DNA of 64,000 nt from Sternotherus odoratus (lineage: Eukaryota > Chordata > Testudines > Kinosternidae): assembly GCA_032164245.1 (NCBI GenBank), contig JAVMKO010000006.1, positions 2,433,001 to 2,497,000 on the forward strand, in the 5' to 3' direction. The notes beneath the pieces were generated by a model that did not search any database, had not been told where the DNA came from, and was given only the letters and a program-made list of their open reading frames with translations. Below are positions 1-10,916 of the stretch, one piece after another (the stretch's first letter is position 1; every line of letters starts with the position of its first letter). The position numbers and the translations under genes were made by a program.

Positions 1-3000
1 TGGTGTGCCTTGATTCCTCCTATTCTCTGCCTGTGGCACTGTTGGGATTTTGTGGTTCCCAGTCAGTCTGAGGCCAGGCAGAATCAAGGGGTTTTGATAT
101 TTTATTCAATTCAATACAATGTGCAAAGGGAGAGAGGCCCCTGCTAACAAGCAGCAGCCAGAGTCTCTCCAGCCAGAAGCCCCCCCTCCCCTTCAGCCCA
201 CATGGTGAACTCCCCCTCCTCCCCCTGGGTGGTGAGTGATTCCAGAATGTTCCTAGGGGGTGAGCCACAACATGCCTCTCCATACACCTTCCAAATAACA
301 TTTTGCTTACACTGAACACAAGCAGACCCTTCAGCACACAGTATAGTCTCCTGTGGGCTGTAATACTTTGGTCTGATTGTGGTTGTTGGGTTCAGTGTGC
401 AGGTGGCCTGTGATATACTGGAGATATATTTTTGGCCTTAAACTTTGACTCTGACTCTCAGCTCTTTCTGGTGATCTCCTTCCTTCCCCTCCCCCTCCCC
501 CTCCCCCAAAGGCACATGACTAACCACACCCTTTGTGATTTTTTCTTCTCTTCCACTCCAATCTCCAGAGTTTCTTCTGTGACAAAAATTGGCAGGAGTC
601 AGGGGCAAATATAGTATTTGAAACTACTTTTGTCATATGTTTAAAAATTTGTTAGTTTCTAAAATTATGATGCTGCTAACATTTAAAATGTTTGTCTTAT
701 TAATAAATGTATATGTAAAGAACAGTTGCATCATAGCCCATATCATTTTTACCTGTTGCTCCCCCAGCAATGTTAGCAGAATCTCTTGAATGACTGGTCT
801 TTGTCTAATAGAGCCAACACCAGTGTAAGTTTCATACTATTTTAAAAAAACACATATCACTCATTTCTTTTCCCCTTGAATGAGACAACAAGAAAAGTGT
901 CTGGTCCATTTTCACTGGAGATAAAGGAGCTGAATTTGACTCTGAGGAAGGTTAATTGAAAAATTAAGAGAGAAAAGGCAACCACCACATATTTCTCTTG
1001 CCCAGAATTACAGACTAGGAAGTGACAGTAACAGACTAAGTAAGTATAAAATAGATGATGGACAATGAAAGTCTCAAGACAGAGGAGCACAAAGAATTGT
1101 GGTGGGCTGGGAGAGTGTCCTCTACTAGGACCATGAAGCATCTTAACACTAAAGAGATTTCCCACAATTTTGCTCAGGTTCAGCTACTTATCTGCCAATC
1201 TAAACTGTCCTGGAAAAGGGAACATCTGGCTTTGTTCAGATTAATGTTATCTACAAGTACATTATCCATTCAGAATTGGCAAGGAGACGAAACTGGCAAT
1301 CTGTACTCTTATTAATAGAATGAGTCAGAATTAACTTTCCTAGCTAGCAAAGCACACTCCTATAGATAAATCAAAGCCTTCTCAAAAGCAATGTGGTCTG
1401 TCAATCAGAAACTTAGTCTGATTGGGAAAATATTACAGTTCAAAAGGTCTCTGCCCCAAGAAGGTTAAAATTTAAGACAATGCGTGTATTTTTATATACA
1501 TTTGTTTTTATATACTTTATATAAAAGTTATAGTGTACATGAACACCAGAAAAGCCTGTCACAGAAAGAACCCAAGAAATATATTTCATCATCTTCCTCA
1601 TTAATGCATAACATATTTTTAGCTCATCATGCAATAAACACACAACTTTTGTCCTTTGGGATCAATTCTGTCACCCTTAGTCATAGTGAGATGACTTGCA
1701 GGATAAGATACTATCCAATTCTCCCAGGACAGTTGCAAAATAACTATTCCCCCCCCCCCCCCAAAGCTACAAGTGACAGGAATACGAAAGGTTCAAGAAT
1801 AGCAGCCGTGTTAGTACGAAAGCCTTTACTAATATTTATTCCAGACTCTCAGCAACTGGAGCATTAGATCAGCAAGAAACTTATCTATGATAATGTGTCT
1901 TGCACTCCAGAATCTGAACATTCTTTACAGCAAAAAGTCTCTAGCTTTTATGGTGGCAAAAATAACCTCCAAAATTGTGAAGCGCATGCCATTATGTGTA
2001 CCCAAGTCTTCAGAGACTCTGAAACAATAGCTCAGGCAGAAGTGAAAACTACCCCATTCACCTGAATGGACATTTTCTCTGAACATTACTGATAATTAAC
2101 ATTACTGACATTCATTTCTCATTAAAATACGCAAGTAAGAGAGATGACATTTATATGATGTCACTGAATCCAAGTATGCTACAAAGAAGGATTATCATAT
2201 TATGATGACCTGCATCCATTCTACTGCAGGCAGAATTCATTCTGGCATTTCAAGTGAGTGGAGATTTGGTGTAGATGCAGAATTTGTGAGATCACTACTT
2301 GTTTTGCAGGTAGGGTCTTCTTCCCCTTTTTATGAAGGTAGTAGCCTCAAAACTACCATCATGCAGGAACTAAAGCCTTTACTGTACTAATTTAGTCTCT
2401 CTAGTCTTTATGTATCTAGCAATCTTAGGGCATTCTATTCAGTGTACTATTTAAGTGCTTCCCAAATCAGTTTAGTAAGTTTCTAGTGGACTTCATAGAT
2501 CTTTTGCTCTTCTCCCTTCTCTGTTAGAGGAAGGTCTGATCAGGATCTCTCTTTGTTTTTGCCTGTAACTCTTTCCTTTCTTTTGCCCAATTAACCAAGT
2601 TATGTTGAGGAGGATTTTGCAATATTGCCTGAAAGTGGTCAGACCCTAAAACCTCATTTCACAGCTAAAATTTCTCTGAGTACAATTTGACTTCAATTCT
2701 CATGTACTTTGTCAAGTGCATTTTTACAGAGAAGGTCAACTGTTTTAGGACATCATGGAATGGAAAAGTGGTAACTTATGAAGCTGCATCCTAACCCACT
2801 GATGGTTTTGAAGAGAAGACCCAAAGTAGTGAAATGGCAGAGGACTGGTTCAAAGATGTTTTGTATTATTGCATACAGAAAATGAATGAAGGTGAAAAAG
2901 TTAATTTACTTAACAAGAAACAGAGACAAATCCTGCATTGAATTTCAATGGAGTTATGACAATTAACACCAGCTGATGACCTGCCCCAGGTCTTCAATGA

Positions 3001-4127
3001 TCCAAAAGGGGACCTGCAACATAAGGCTATGGAAGTTGCCACATAGGACAGGGGGTTTCTATGACAATGGCTGGTTTTGAGATTGAAAACAGCAGAACTT
3101 TGTCTTTACTAATCCTCAGCATATTTCTTGTTCAAAAGTCAGAGACATTAGTAGCTATGCTAACTTCAGTCTAAATAATTCTTGGTTTCCAAAACTATCT
3201 CTGATGAGTGTGGACAGGGCCGGCCACAGAAATTTGGGGCCCCCCTACTCTGATAGTTTGGGGGGCCCCCAGCCCAGCCGCCCCCCCCCCCCGCCCAGCT
3301 GACAGCGGCTGGGGCCCCCCCAGCCCAGCCGGCGCCCTCCCCCCCAGATGACAGCTGGCAGCAGTGGGAGCGAGAGCCCGGGAGCTGCGTGAGCCGCCCT
3401 TGCTGTCCCCTCTCCCCTTCTCCCCCGGACTGCGCCACTGCCGCCGGCCGGGCTCACTGCTCCTGCCGGGGACACGCGCACTCGTCCGGAGGGAGCCGCG
3501 CCACCTCCCCGCCCCTTCCCCGCTCTCCAGGCCCGGCGACAAGGGGGGACGACAACGGGTACAGCTGTGTACCGGGGCCCCCCTAAAGTCGGGGGCCCGG
3601 TACAGCTGTACCCGTAGTACCCCCCTGTCCCTGGCCCTGAGTGTGGAAGTATTGCTACCTTGCAGAACTAATCTGCTAATGATTGAAGACTATATTCAAT
3701 CACTTCTGTTAAACTCATCTTCCAATCACTTCGGTCAAGCTCATCTTCCAAAAAGGGAAACTAGATTTTCTTTAAGAAACTGGAACTTTCCTAAATTTCT
3801 GCTACATTTTTTAAAATAAGCGTGAAATTGCAATAAAATTACTCCCAAAGAACCAAGGGGAAGCATCCACTCTAACAATGGAAGTGCAGACAGATTGGCT
3901 GTTTCTTTAGTATGTAGTATTAAAATATATAGAACTTCGAGAGTAGCTTTACCTTTCTGTTTTCCAACAAATTATTGTGAACCTGCATGCATTCTTCAGA
4001 GCAAGCCAGTGAATTAAAGGAAATTTAAAACTATAATTGAGGATTATTACAGTTATATCAAAAACAGAGCCAATAAAAATGTTTCATTCTCTCAAGTCAC
4101 TCTTTTCTTATCTTCTGCATCCCTCCT
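1..4127. repeat. Left arm of a large inverted repeat (continues beyond the window)
   Basis: This segment reads as the reverse complement of 24753-29997. The match begins at the first base of the window, so the true outer edge lies outside. It stops at 4127, where both arms share the heptamer CCCTCCT and then diverge. In the outermost 300 or so bases I count three substitutions, one 6-bp indel and a 3-bp indel at the edge, so the arms are very similar. The left arm is about 1.1 kb shorter mainly because the right arm carries a 1.57 kb insertion and this one a 0.43 kb insertion. No gene is recognised inside the arm; its short open frames are mirrored in both arms and lack family similarity. A cytosine homopolymer (about 1748-1762) is conserved in both arms. 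Confidence 0.95.
3215..3639. mobile_element. Non-autonomous hAT transposon private to the left arm
   Basis: The 425-bp element starts CAGGGCCGG and ends with the near-inverse CTGGCCCTG. It is flanked by a perfect 8-bp target-site duplication AGTGTGGA (3207-3214 and 3640-3647), the hallmark of hAT transposition. The matching place in the right arm (near 25235-25250, reverse strand) has a single AGTGTGGA and no element. The interior is very GC-rich, with CpG clusters and long C runs, and encodes no transposase, so it must have been moved in trans. A truncated relative lies at 49788-49911. Confidence 0.9.
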
Positions 4128-4292
4128 TAGTATTCCCACCCACCCCACCACCTGTTAGCTGGGCCTACATAAACCAGTGTCCAGCCCTCGAGTTCGTCTC
4201 CTTTAAAAGTGAGCAAATAAACAACAAATGATTGATATTAATTTTGCTGCCATCTCTCCTTTAACTGAATAAATGAGAGGTGGTTGTGGCAG
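4128..4292. other. Spacer sequence just inside the left arm
   Basis: Single-copy sequence immediately inside the inverted-repeat boundary. It contains a C-rich stretch and an AT-rich stretch but no recognisable gene or repeat. Confidence 0.5.
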
Positions 4293-4580
4293 TGACTTCA
4301 CAAGGGCCTTTGGGAGGAATGCCGCTTATTGGGCAAAGGTGATGAGCAGGCTGTGACCTCACAGAGCTCCCTTGACAACAGACATGCATAAAAGGCAGTC
4401 AGGGCAGGGGGAACCTTGGAGACACCTGTAGTCTTGCTGCAGCAAGCCTTTCTTGTTGTGTTCCTGGTGGATTACGACAGGATTTCTCTAAAGTGACCTG
4501 TGTGCCAAGGAGCAGCTTTTGTGGGAGTTGTCTCCTTTCGATCTTCATTTTGTATAAAGCAGACATCCCCTGTGGAGAAG
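4293..4580 (+). promoter_or_regulatory. Candidate promoter with non-coding first exon
   Basis: Two CRE-like octamers lie upstream of a TATA-like box: TGACTTCA at 4293-4300, TGACCTCA at 4354-4361 and CATAAAAGG at 4387-4395. The second octamer ends about 25 bp before the TATA-like box, a spacing typical of short spermatid-type promoters regulated by CREM/CREB proteins. Transcription would start near 4415-4420. A good splice donor (GAG AAG followed by GTAAGA) falls at 4580/4581, so 4415-4580 could be an untranslated first exon. The next host-like open sequence downstream on this strand starts after an acceptor at 8763. The link between the two is inferred only from order and strand. No transcript evidence is visible. 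Confidence 0.3.
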
Positions 4581-4744
4581 GTAAGATTCTCAGTGAGGTT
4601 TGGGACCTGGTCGGTCTCATCCAAGTTCTAGGCTCGGAAAATACATGTTAAATTGGCAGGAAATGTCCCACATAGGAATCCGGCCCTTGGTAACTAGCTA
4701 ACTAATAGGTCTCAAAATGTAAAATGATAAATCCTTATTGGGCA

Positions 4745-5102
4745 GGTATCTTTCTAGTAGAGTCGTGCAGGGATTGGTTCTTGGCCCTATGCTATTTTGA
4801 TCATTGATTTGGAAGTAAATGTACAATCATCACTGCAAAATCTGCAGATGACAGAAAGATTGGGAGAGTGGTAAAGAACAAAGAGGACATGTCACTGACA
4901 CAGAGTTGTCTGGACTGCTCGGTAAGCTGAGCACAAGCAACATACATCTTAGTATGTCCAAATGGGAGGCGGCGACCCTGAAAAAGATTTGGGGTCATTT
5001 TCGCTAATCAGCTGACCTTGAGTTCCCAGCGGGACGCTTTGGCCAAAAGGACAAATGCGATCTTTGGATGCGCACACAGCAGAAATCTCAGGTAGAAGTA
5101 GT
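4745..5102 (+). mobile_element. CR1 LINE fragment (reverse-transcriptase 3' part)
   Basis: The sequence follows the CR1 reverse-transcriptase and 3' region in the sense direction, including the stretch specifying a conserved thumb-like segment and a DDT/DRK-type context, but with many stops. It aligns by eye with the better preserved CR1 at 57.8-58.2 kb. It breaks at 5102, where a solo LTR is inserted. A few CR1-like bases resume at 6239, consistent with interruption rather than an end. Confidence 0.8.
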
Positions 5103-6238
5103 TGTGACGGTGCTGTTCCTGGTGGGATCCAACTGTGAGTGTCAGATCAGGACAGATTACTTCCAAAAGGGCAATTACAGCCCAAAGCTGGGGTTTTTCC
5201 ACACTAAGGCAAACCCAACCAGCTAAACGGAAAAGACTTTGGTCTCACCCCACTGGCTAACCACAAGTCACACAAGCAATCCCCTTAAGACACTCCAGAT
5301 TCCCAGTATCACCACCAGCAGCCACCTGTCCTGGGGACCAATGGTTATGAAAACCAATCCCCCAAATAAAGAAAACGGTTCTCCCCAATTCCAAAGAATC
5401 AGGCCCCAGACCCAGGTCAATATACAAATCAGATCTTACCACAAATCACGCTGTAGCCAATCCTTTAGAATCTAAAATCTAAAGGTTTATTATAAAAGGA
5501 AAAAGATATAGGTGAGGGTTAAGAATGGTTAAAAGAAATCAATTACACGCAGTAATGGCACATCTCTTAGCTTAGGCTTGCAGCAAAGGTAGAATAAACT
5601 GCAGGTTCAAATCAAAGTCTTTGGATGCACCCCATTTGGGGGATGGGTCAGTACCATTGTCCAGAGTTCCCAGAGTAGCAAAGTTCCATCCAAACGTGGA
5701 AACAAAGCAGGCTGAAGACTGGAGGTGAAAGACGAAAATGGAGGGGCTGTAGCAGCTTCATTTATAGTTTTTTTTTTCCAGTTGGAAACACCTCTTTGTT
5801 CCTGCTGTGAAAAGTCCAGCCCCATGGAGTCCTGGAGTCACACGGGCAGATCACATGTCCATGCATGACTCATCATTTGCAGGCAGAAGCCATTATGCCC
5901 AGGCTTCCTCTTGTAGACTTGTTGTTTGGATTGGAGCATTCCAAGCTCCCAGAGTCCATTGTGTTGCTGATAGTTCCTTAATGGGCCATCAGGCAGCCCA
6001 AGCCAAGCTGATACCCAGTATTCAGGAATCTTCTTCCCCAGCAGAGCACAATATTTGGAAGACAGATAGTTCAGAGCCAATATTCATAACTTCAACTGCC
6101 AAATTGATACACACATATGGAATAGATACACACATATGGAATAGATACGTACATAAGACACCTGTTATGACCCCCTTCACATAATATTTCATGCACCCAT
6201 TGATCTACACGGTACCAAACTATTTCAGTACCGTGACA
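5103..6238 (-). mobile_element. Solo LTR, family A, first copy
   Basis: The 1136-bp unit begins TGTGACGG and ends CCGTGACA, giving TG...CA ends and a short inverted terminal match. The flanks are GTAGT and GTAAT, a 5-bp duplication with one mismatch. On the minus strand an AATAAA signal lies near 5490, so the LTR is oriented leftward. A second copy of the same family occupies 12815-14970. No internal retroviral sequence is attached, so it is a solo LTR. It interrupts the CR1 fragment at 4745-5102. Confidence 0.85.
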
Positions 6239-6254
6239 GTAATGTTATGCTATA

Positions 6255-7500
6255 CAGAGCACACAGGATCTTTTATAAGAGGAAGGCAATACACCATACT
6301 TTATTAAGCATACAACACAGTTAGCATTTCAGTCACACACACACACACATCATGCATTTCACACACACACACACATTGTGCACACAGTCCTGCCAGTTGA
6401 TGTTCTTAGTGGCCAGTTCTTAGTGTTCTTAGTGGCCAGTTAGATTGATCACGAGTAAGAAGCTGGGGGTCTCTGTTGGTCATGATGCTCCAGCCGCTGT
6501 GATCACGAGTAAGAAGCTGGGGGTCTCTGTTGGTCATGATGCTCCAGCTGCTGGGATCACGAGTAAGAAGCTGCGATCACGAGTGGAAGCTGGGATCACA
6601 AGTAAGAAGCTGGGGGTCTCTGTTGGTCATGATGCTCCAGCCGCTGTGATCACGCAGCCGTCAGCTTGTGGAGGCCCACACCCAGCTAAATTGCATGAAG
6701 GCTCTCCAAGCCCCTCATGAATTATACAGGGAGGAGCCCCAGCAAATCACCCCAACCCCCACCTGGCACCTCAGAAGTATCCCAGCGTACACTGCTCAAG
6801 ACTTCCTGGGACAGCGCAAGCTCATTCATTAGTTTGCCACTCCAACAAAGGGTGGTAGACATGCAACAGCCCTTGGTATCCTGAGCTGAGATTCTCCACA
6901 CACTTCATCCAAAATCACCCTGTTTTCGATACACTAGAACACAGACTGATTCCCTGCAGACAATAGGGATCTGAAGGGATTATAAGTAGTAGGCAGAGAT
7001 CAAAGTAAGAAATACAAATGAACTCGCCGTCTAAATTTTACTAAGCAAGATTTGACTAAAGCAGTTGTTCACCCCACTGGATGTTTCAGGCAATTTACAG
7101 TTCTTATCACATGGGCTGAGCTCCCTCTTAGCCTGGGACCAATCTCCCCCATTCAAAGGCTTTGTCTTCCCAACAATCTGCCAGCTATTAAGATGGGGAG
7201 GAGAGAGGCCAAATGGTGATGTCATTGACCCTTGTTTACTTTCTGCCCAGGTGCTTGAAAGATCCTTGCCCTGACATGGGGCATAGGCAGCCCCCATTTT
7301 GAACGCGCCCTCTCTGAGGAGTCTTCTTGATGGGCCATTGACACATGTCTGGCTGGTCCTGATGTAAATGTGTCTTGTCAGTACAGGACTAGTACACCTG
7401 TGTGTGAAGTAATGTCCAACAGATCATGACTTCTCAAATGCTACCTCACAAGGCACACTTTGTACCGACCATATCATCATCACATCACAGTGGTGAATAT
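6255..7500 (-). mobile_element. Probable solo or partial LTR, family B, with internal tandem repeat
   Basis: A minus-strand AATAAA (reverse complement of TTTATTAA near 6300), CA-dinucleotide tracts at about 6340-6376 and a tandem block at 6445-6655 sit in one continuous non-coding unit. Its middle part (6640-6897) recurs at 16654-16913, so it is dispersed. The ends are not resolved and no target-site duplication was found, so the boundaries are approximate. Confidence 0.45.
6445..6655. repeat. 54-bp tandem repeat inside the family B element
   Basis: A unit beginning GATCACGAGTAAGAAGCTGG is repeated about four times. Two units are full length (54 bp) and two are internally shortened. The open frame across it is only a by-product of the repeat. 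Confidence 0.85.
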
Positions 7501-7529
7501 GGGGGATCCATAGCTCAATTCCTTTTTCC

Positions 7530-7790
7530 ACCATGGGCCTTGGAAAGTCACTAAGGCTGTGTTTACACTACAGATTACTTTGGTGTAACCTATGTTGTTC
7601 AGGTGTTTGAGTTCAGCTGTGTTGCTGTAAATGACATAGCGTAGACATAGCCTTAGTTCCTCTGTGTCTTAGTTCCACAGTATCTTAGTTCCCCATCCAT
7701 GAAATGCAGATAATAGTATTTCTCTACCTTAGAGGAGTGTTGTGATGATAACACATTAAAGATTGTGAGCCACTAATGGAGTCCATATAA
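7530..7790 (+). mobile_element. MIR-like SINE, interrupted by a MITE
   Basis: The order 'CTTGGAAAGTCACT', then C-rich 'GTTCCCCATC', then 'GAAATGCAGATAATAGTA' and 'TTGTGATGATAA' follows the conserved core and 3' part of MIR-type SINEs. The element is old and diverged. It is split at 7552-7655 by a 100-bp terminal-inverted-repeat element. Confidence 0.6.
7554..7653. mobile_element. 100-bp MITE with TA target duplication
   Basis: The ends are AGGCTGTGTTTACACTAC and GTAGACATAGCCT, imperfect inverted repeats. TA dinucleotides at 7552-7553 and 7654-7655 flank it, as expected for a Tc1/mariner-type or related TA-targeting element. It sits in the MIR-like SINE, whose halves are contiguous without it. 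It has no coding capacity. Confidence 0.65.
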
Positions 7791-7799
7791 ATACAACAG

Positions 7800-8166
7800 A
7801 TAAATAAGAATAATAATAAATCTCTCACAGAGTTTCAGTTACTTTGAGAAAAGGGGGCTAACCTGATCTCCAAGCTCCGGTGTGGTGCATGGAACCTTTC
7901 CTTACCAGCAGCAAACAAAATGGTGGACAAGCCTTGAAAGAAATTACAAGACTGCCTGCAGCTGATCAAAGCACCTAACCTGCATGAGATGCTACTGAGG
8001 ACAGAGCTGGCAAGGATTGCCACAGCAACACTCAATTGGACCATATATCAAACAAACTCAGTCCTTGACCTCCCACAGCACATTGGCCCATTCTATTGAA
8101 GCAGTACAAGATGCACTGTCAAAGCCTGTCCCACCAAGAGAATCCAGAGCACCAGGGAGTATCTGC
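7800..8166. other. Unassigned non-coding stretch
   Basis: No repeat terminus, RNA gene or convincing coding frame is seen. A 69-codon minus-strand frame lacks any recognisable motif. Confidence 0.4.
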
Positions 8167-8661
8167 TGTGGCAGGGTGCTGGCCCGGGGTGACTGAGCCA
8201 GCCCTGCTGCCCCTTTAAGAATAGAAAAGCCTCTGCTGGCAGCTCCCGAAGCTTGGGAGCTGGTTGCCTAGCAGGGTGGGGCCCGGGTCTAATTAGGGCC
8301 AAAGCTGTTACACCTGGTAGCCTCCAGGTGGATATAAAGCCTGGGAGGAAGGAAGCCAGTGGGAGAAGGAACGAAGGAGACAGAGAGAGAGAGAGAGAAG
8401 GAGAAGGAGAAGGAGAAGGAGAAGGAGAAGGAGAAGGTGCAGGGAAGTAAGGGAAGCTGAGGAAGGTAGCTGAAGCTAGGTGCCTGCCAGAGCTAACCGT
8501 TCCTGAGGCCAGCCCAGCTGAGGGCTGGACCTACGCTGGACTTGTATAAAGCTGTATATAGGTGGTGGGGTTTGCATTGTAATAGAATAAAAGGACACTG
8601 GTGAAGCCACAAAGGAGTCTCCTGCCTGTTTGTGACGTGGGCGGCAAGAGAACCACCTACA
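8167..8661 (+). mobile_element. Solo LTR with TATA box and polyadenylation signal
   Basis: The unit starts TGTGGCAGGGTGC and ends GAACCACCTACA. It contains a TATA-like GATATAAAG near 8331 and AATAAA at 8586-8591, in the order expected for U3-R-U5 in the plus direction. A purine microsatellite (GA then GAGAAG units, about 8377-8437) lies in the R region. No clear target-site duplication was found (TCTGC against GTTCT), so the exact ends are less certain than for the other LTRs. Confidence 0.6.
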
Positions 8662-8763
8662 GTTCTAATCAGATACAGTAAGTAGTTTATACCGGGTGGA
8701 AGAAGATAAAACTGGAGTAAATGAATATACTAACATGTCCTTTCACATTTGCTTGTGTTGCAG

Positions 8764-10199
8764 AAGAAAGGAACTGAAGACCTGAATGGTAAAATTCAGA
8801 ATATAATGCTGGCTGAAAAATCACCTTTCACACCTCTGACAAGGTGTCTCTAGAAAGTGAATTCCGCAAAGAAAATATTAACAAGGGAAAACCAGCAATA
8901 ACACCTCAATTTCAGACTGAAAATATTTCTAATTTGCACAGGGAGGTCATGAGCATGGGAGCTATATCTAAGTTTCCCACAAATAACTTCAAAACAGAGA
9001 CGTTTCCATTTAGCCACACTTATTTTAAACCTGATTCCAAAACAAAAGATGCCAACCCCCAAAAATGTCTGAATGGTGGGGCTATTTCTTGAGCCTTAAA
9101 CCAAAGTCTTCGTACAGAAGGGATGTTCAACAGATTATTTGAGCAGCAAAGAGGAATGGAAGTAAATGGTATTGACAACTTCAAGATGCTACAGGTGGCT
9201 GAGAATGTTGTCAAGGACGTTTTTATGAGGGTAAAAGTTACCAAAATTCTGGAAACCGTGTGGAAACCTGAAAAAGAAATCAGCCAAAGAGAAACATCTC
9301 CATTTAATGACGTCTCTGAAGAAGACATCATGGCAAGTGAGATAACTGGTACGATATTAGAGCAATACAGTCAAAATCGGACGGAAGTTACTTCAGAATC
9401 AAAGTTTAGAAATCTTCATATGAAAAAACCTGGAGGAGCATTTGGAAATAATAAAATTCATAGTCAGGGTGTTACAGTGTCAGAAGGAATGAAAAAGTTT
9501 GCTAAAAAATTAAAAGTTGACTTAAGAGAAACCTTTCCATCTATCGGTGTTCCTGGCATGGTGATTAATTCACAGGAAAAAACAGAAATGGAAAAGGAAA
9601 TTCCACATAATCTTCCAACTATCCAGTGTCACCAATTCTCTCAATGGGATGCTCCCACTGCATCAGAGAGAATCAGAAAGTCTCTTTTCTACACCACAGC
9701 TTCCAAACCAAGATCTTCTAGACCAACACTGGAAACAATAAGAACACTTAGCTCCAGGAAGACTGTTCCCCCAATTGGAAGACAATTTGCACGAAAGTCA
9801 TTGTGTAAAATAGGCATAAAGAAACCTCCCAAAGGGGAAGCAATGCATAGGCCAGTGCATGAAGAAAATGATGAGTTCGTGCCATCATGTGAAACTGAGA
9901 CTCAGGCAACACAGTCACAGGATGGTATTAATTCTGCTGGGTTTTTTTGAAAGAAATGTGTAGTGAACTAATCAGCAAATTAATCACTTCTTCTCAAAAC
10001 ACAGACACTCAGGACAGAAAGACAGCTGACATTGATCCTTCTCCTGTAATTGATTCAATGTTAAACGAGTGTTCAAAATCTCAAGTCAAGGAGCTACCAC
10101 TGTTGGACAGTCCCATCCCCCCACCACAGGTTAGCACATTGGCTTCTGGAATTATTCATTCCGGTTTAGGTGACATTTTGAAACAACATGGTTCTGAAG
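8764..10199 (+). pseudogene. Broken large-exon gene fragment, possibly FSIP2-like
   Basis: After a good splice acceptor (TTGTGTTGCAG at 8753-8763) the plus strand is almost continuously coding for about 1.4 kb, with low-complexity-free, Lys/Ser/Glu-rich sequence. It contains amphipathic segments such as AENVVKDVF (near 9200) and LKEMCSELISKL (near 9950-9985). The frame is broken three times: a shift at about 8814-8820, a TGA at 9090-9092, and a shift in a run of seven T at 9942-9948. It ends abruptly at 10199 where a gypsy LTR begins. Helical repeats of this kind in one very long exon recall fibrous sheath-interacting protein 2, a giant sperm-tail protein. That is a resemblance in style, not a proven match. 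An unknown testis-type scaffold, or a real gene with sequencing indels, are alternatives. Confidence 0.45.
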
Positions 10200-10608
10200 T
10201 GTGGCAGAGTGGCCTCTCGGACCCCCTGACTCTGGTCCTTTGGGCTCTGGTGGGGCCAGAGCCTTACCAGTAACCCGCCTAGAAAGCCCCAAAGGCAGGC
10301 TTTCCCTTCCTCTAAGCCCTTCTTTCTGGTATGGCTTTTGCTTCCCTCTGTCTAGGAGAACTATCTCCCTTCTGGGAGAGACTCCCTGTTCTGCTGCCCC
10401 TCGCCTGCAGGCAGCCTCGCTCCCTCTATCTCTCCTTCCTCCCTAGCTGGGGAGGAGGGTTTAAAAAGGTCTCTGACAGCTTTTTAATTGGGTTCAGCTG
10501 ATCCTGCTTTGGCCAGTGGCAGCCTTACTCAGCTGAGCACAATTGACCTGCAGTTACCTCTCTCACCACAAACCCTCTCTGGCAGTAGCCTGCCCTGGGT
10601 TTACCACA
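10200..10608 (-). mobile_element. LTR of a Ty3/gypsy-type element
   Basis: On the minus strand the unit runs from TGTGGTAAACCC (10608) to CTCTGCCACA (10200), with matching TGTGG ends. Just before its start, on the minus strand, lies a purine tract (GGGGGGGGAAGATA, about 10609-10622) that fits a polypurine tract. The RNase H remnant at 10623-10892 precedes it in the same orientation, so this is the 3' LTR of a truncated copy. It truncates the coding fragment that ends at 10199. Confidence 0.75.
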
Positions 10609-10622
10609 TATCTTCCCCCCCC

Positions 10623-10916
10623 ACACACACCCTGCTCAACACAACAGGGTTGGGCTACTTGGGTCGGTAAACAGTGTACCCTCGACAGGCCGTCTGCGTT
10701 TCCATGCAGGAGGCCGGACCTATGTTGCACGCGGAAGTTGAAGGGTTGGAGCGAGAGGAACCATCTGGCGACTCTTGCGTTTCTGTGTTTGTTTTGACTG
10801 TCAGTCTCCCAGATTCTACACCCTGCCCTCCTGGTGGGGCATTGTACTGCCCAGATTAGCTGCCAGAAACCGAGGGAAAGGGAGAGACGCATCTGCCTGC
10901 CAGCTCAATACCACCT
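10623..10916 (-). pseudogene. Ty3/gypsy polyprotein remnant, RNase H C-terminus
   Basis: The minus-strand frame contains NARVARWFLSLQPFNF followed by GNADGLSRVHCL, the characteristic end of the RNase H domain of Ty3/gypsy polyproteins (usually R-W-x-L-x-L-Q then x-A-D-x-L-S-R). About 100 codons remain; the rest of pol and all of gag are absent. The frame stops just before the polypurine tract and 3' LTR, as in chromovirus-like elements lacking a downstream gene after this point. Upstream truncation is at about 10916. Confidence 0.75.

Noticed and set aside
20..337. Mirrored short frames (for example 20-337 and 29652-29975) as a duplicated gene
   Set aside because: They are simply the two inverted-repeat arms; there is no domain and the frames differ by indels.
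8163..8666. Target-site duplication for the LTR at 8167-8661
   Set aside because: Flanks TCTGC and GTTCT do not match; the LTR call rests on its ends, TATA-like box and AATAAA only.
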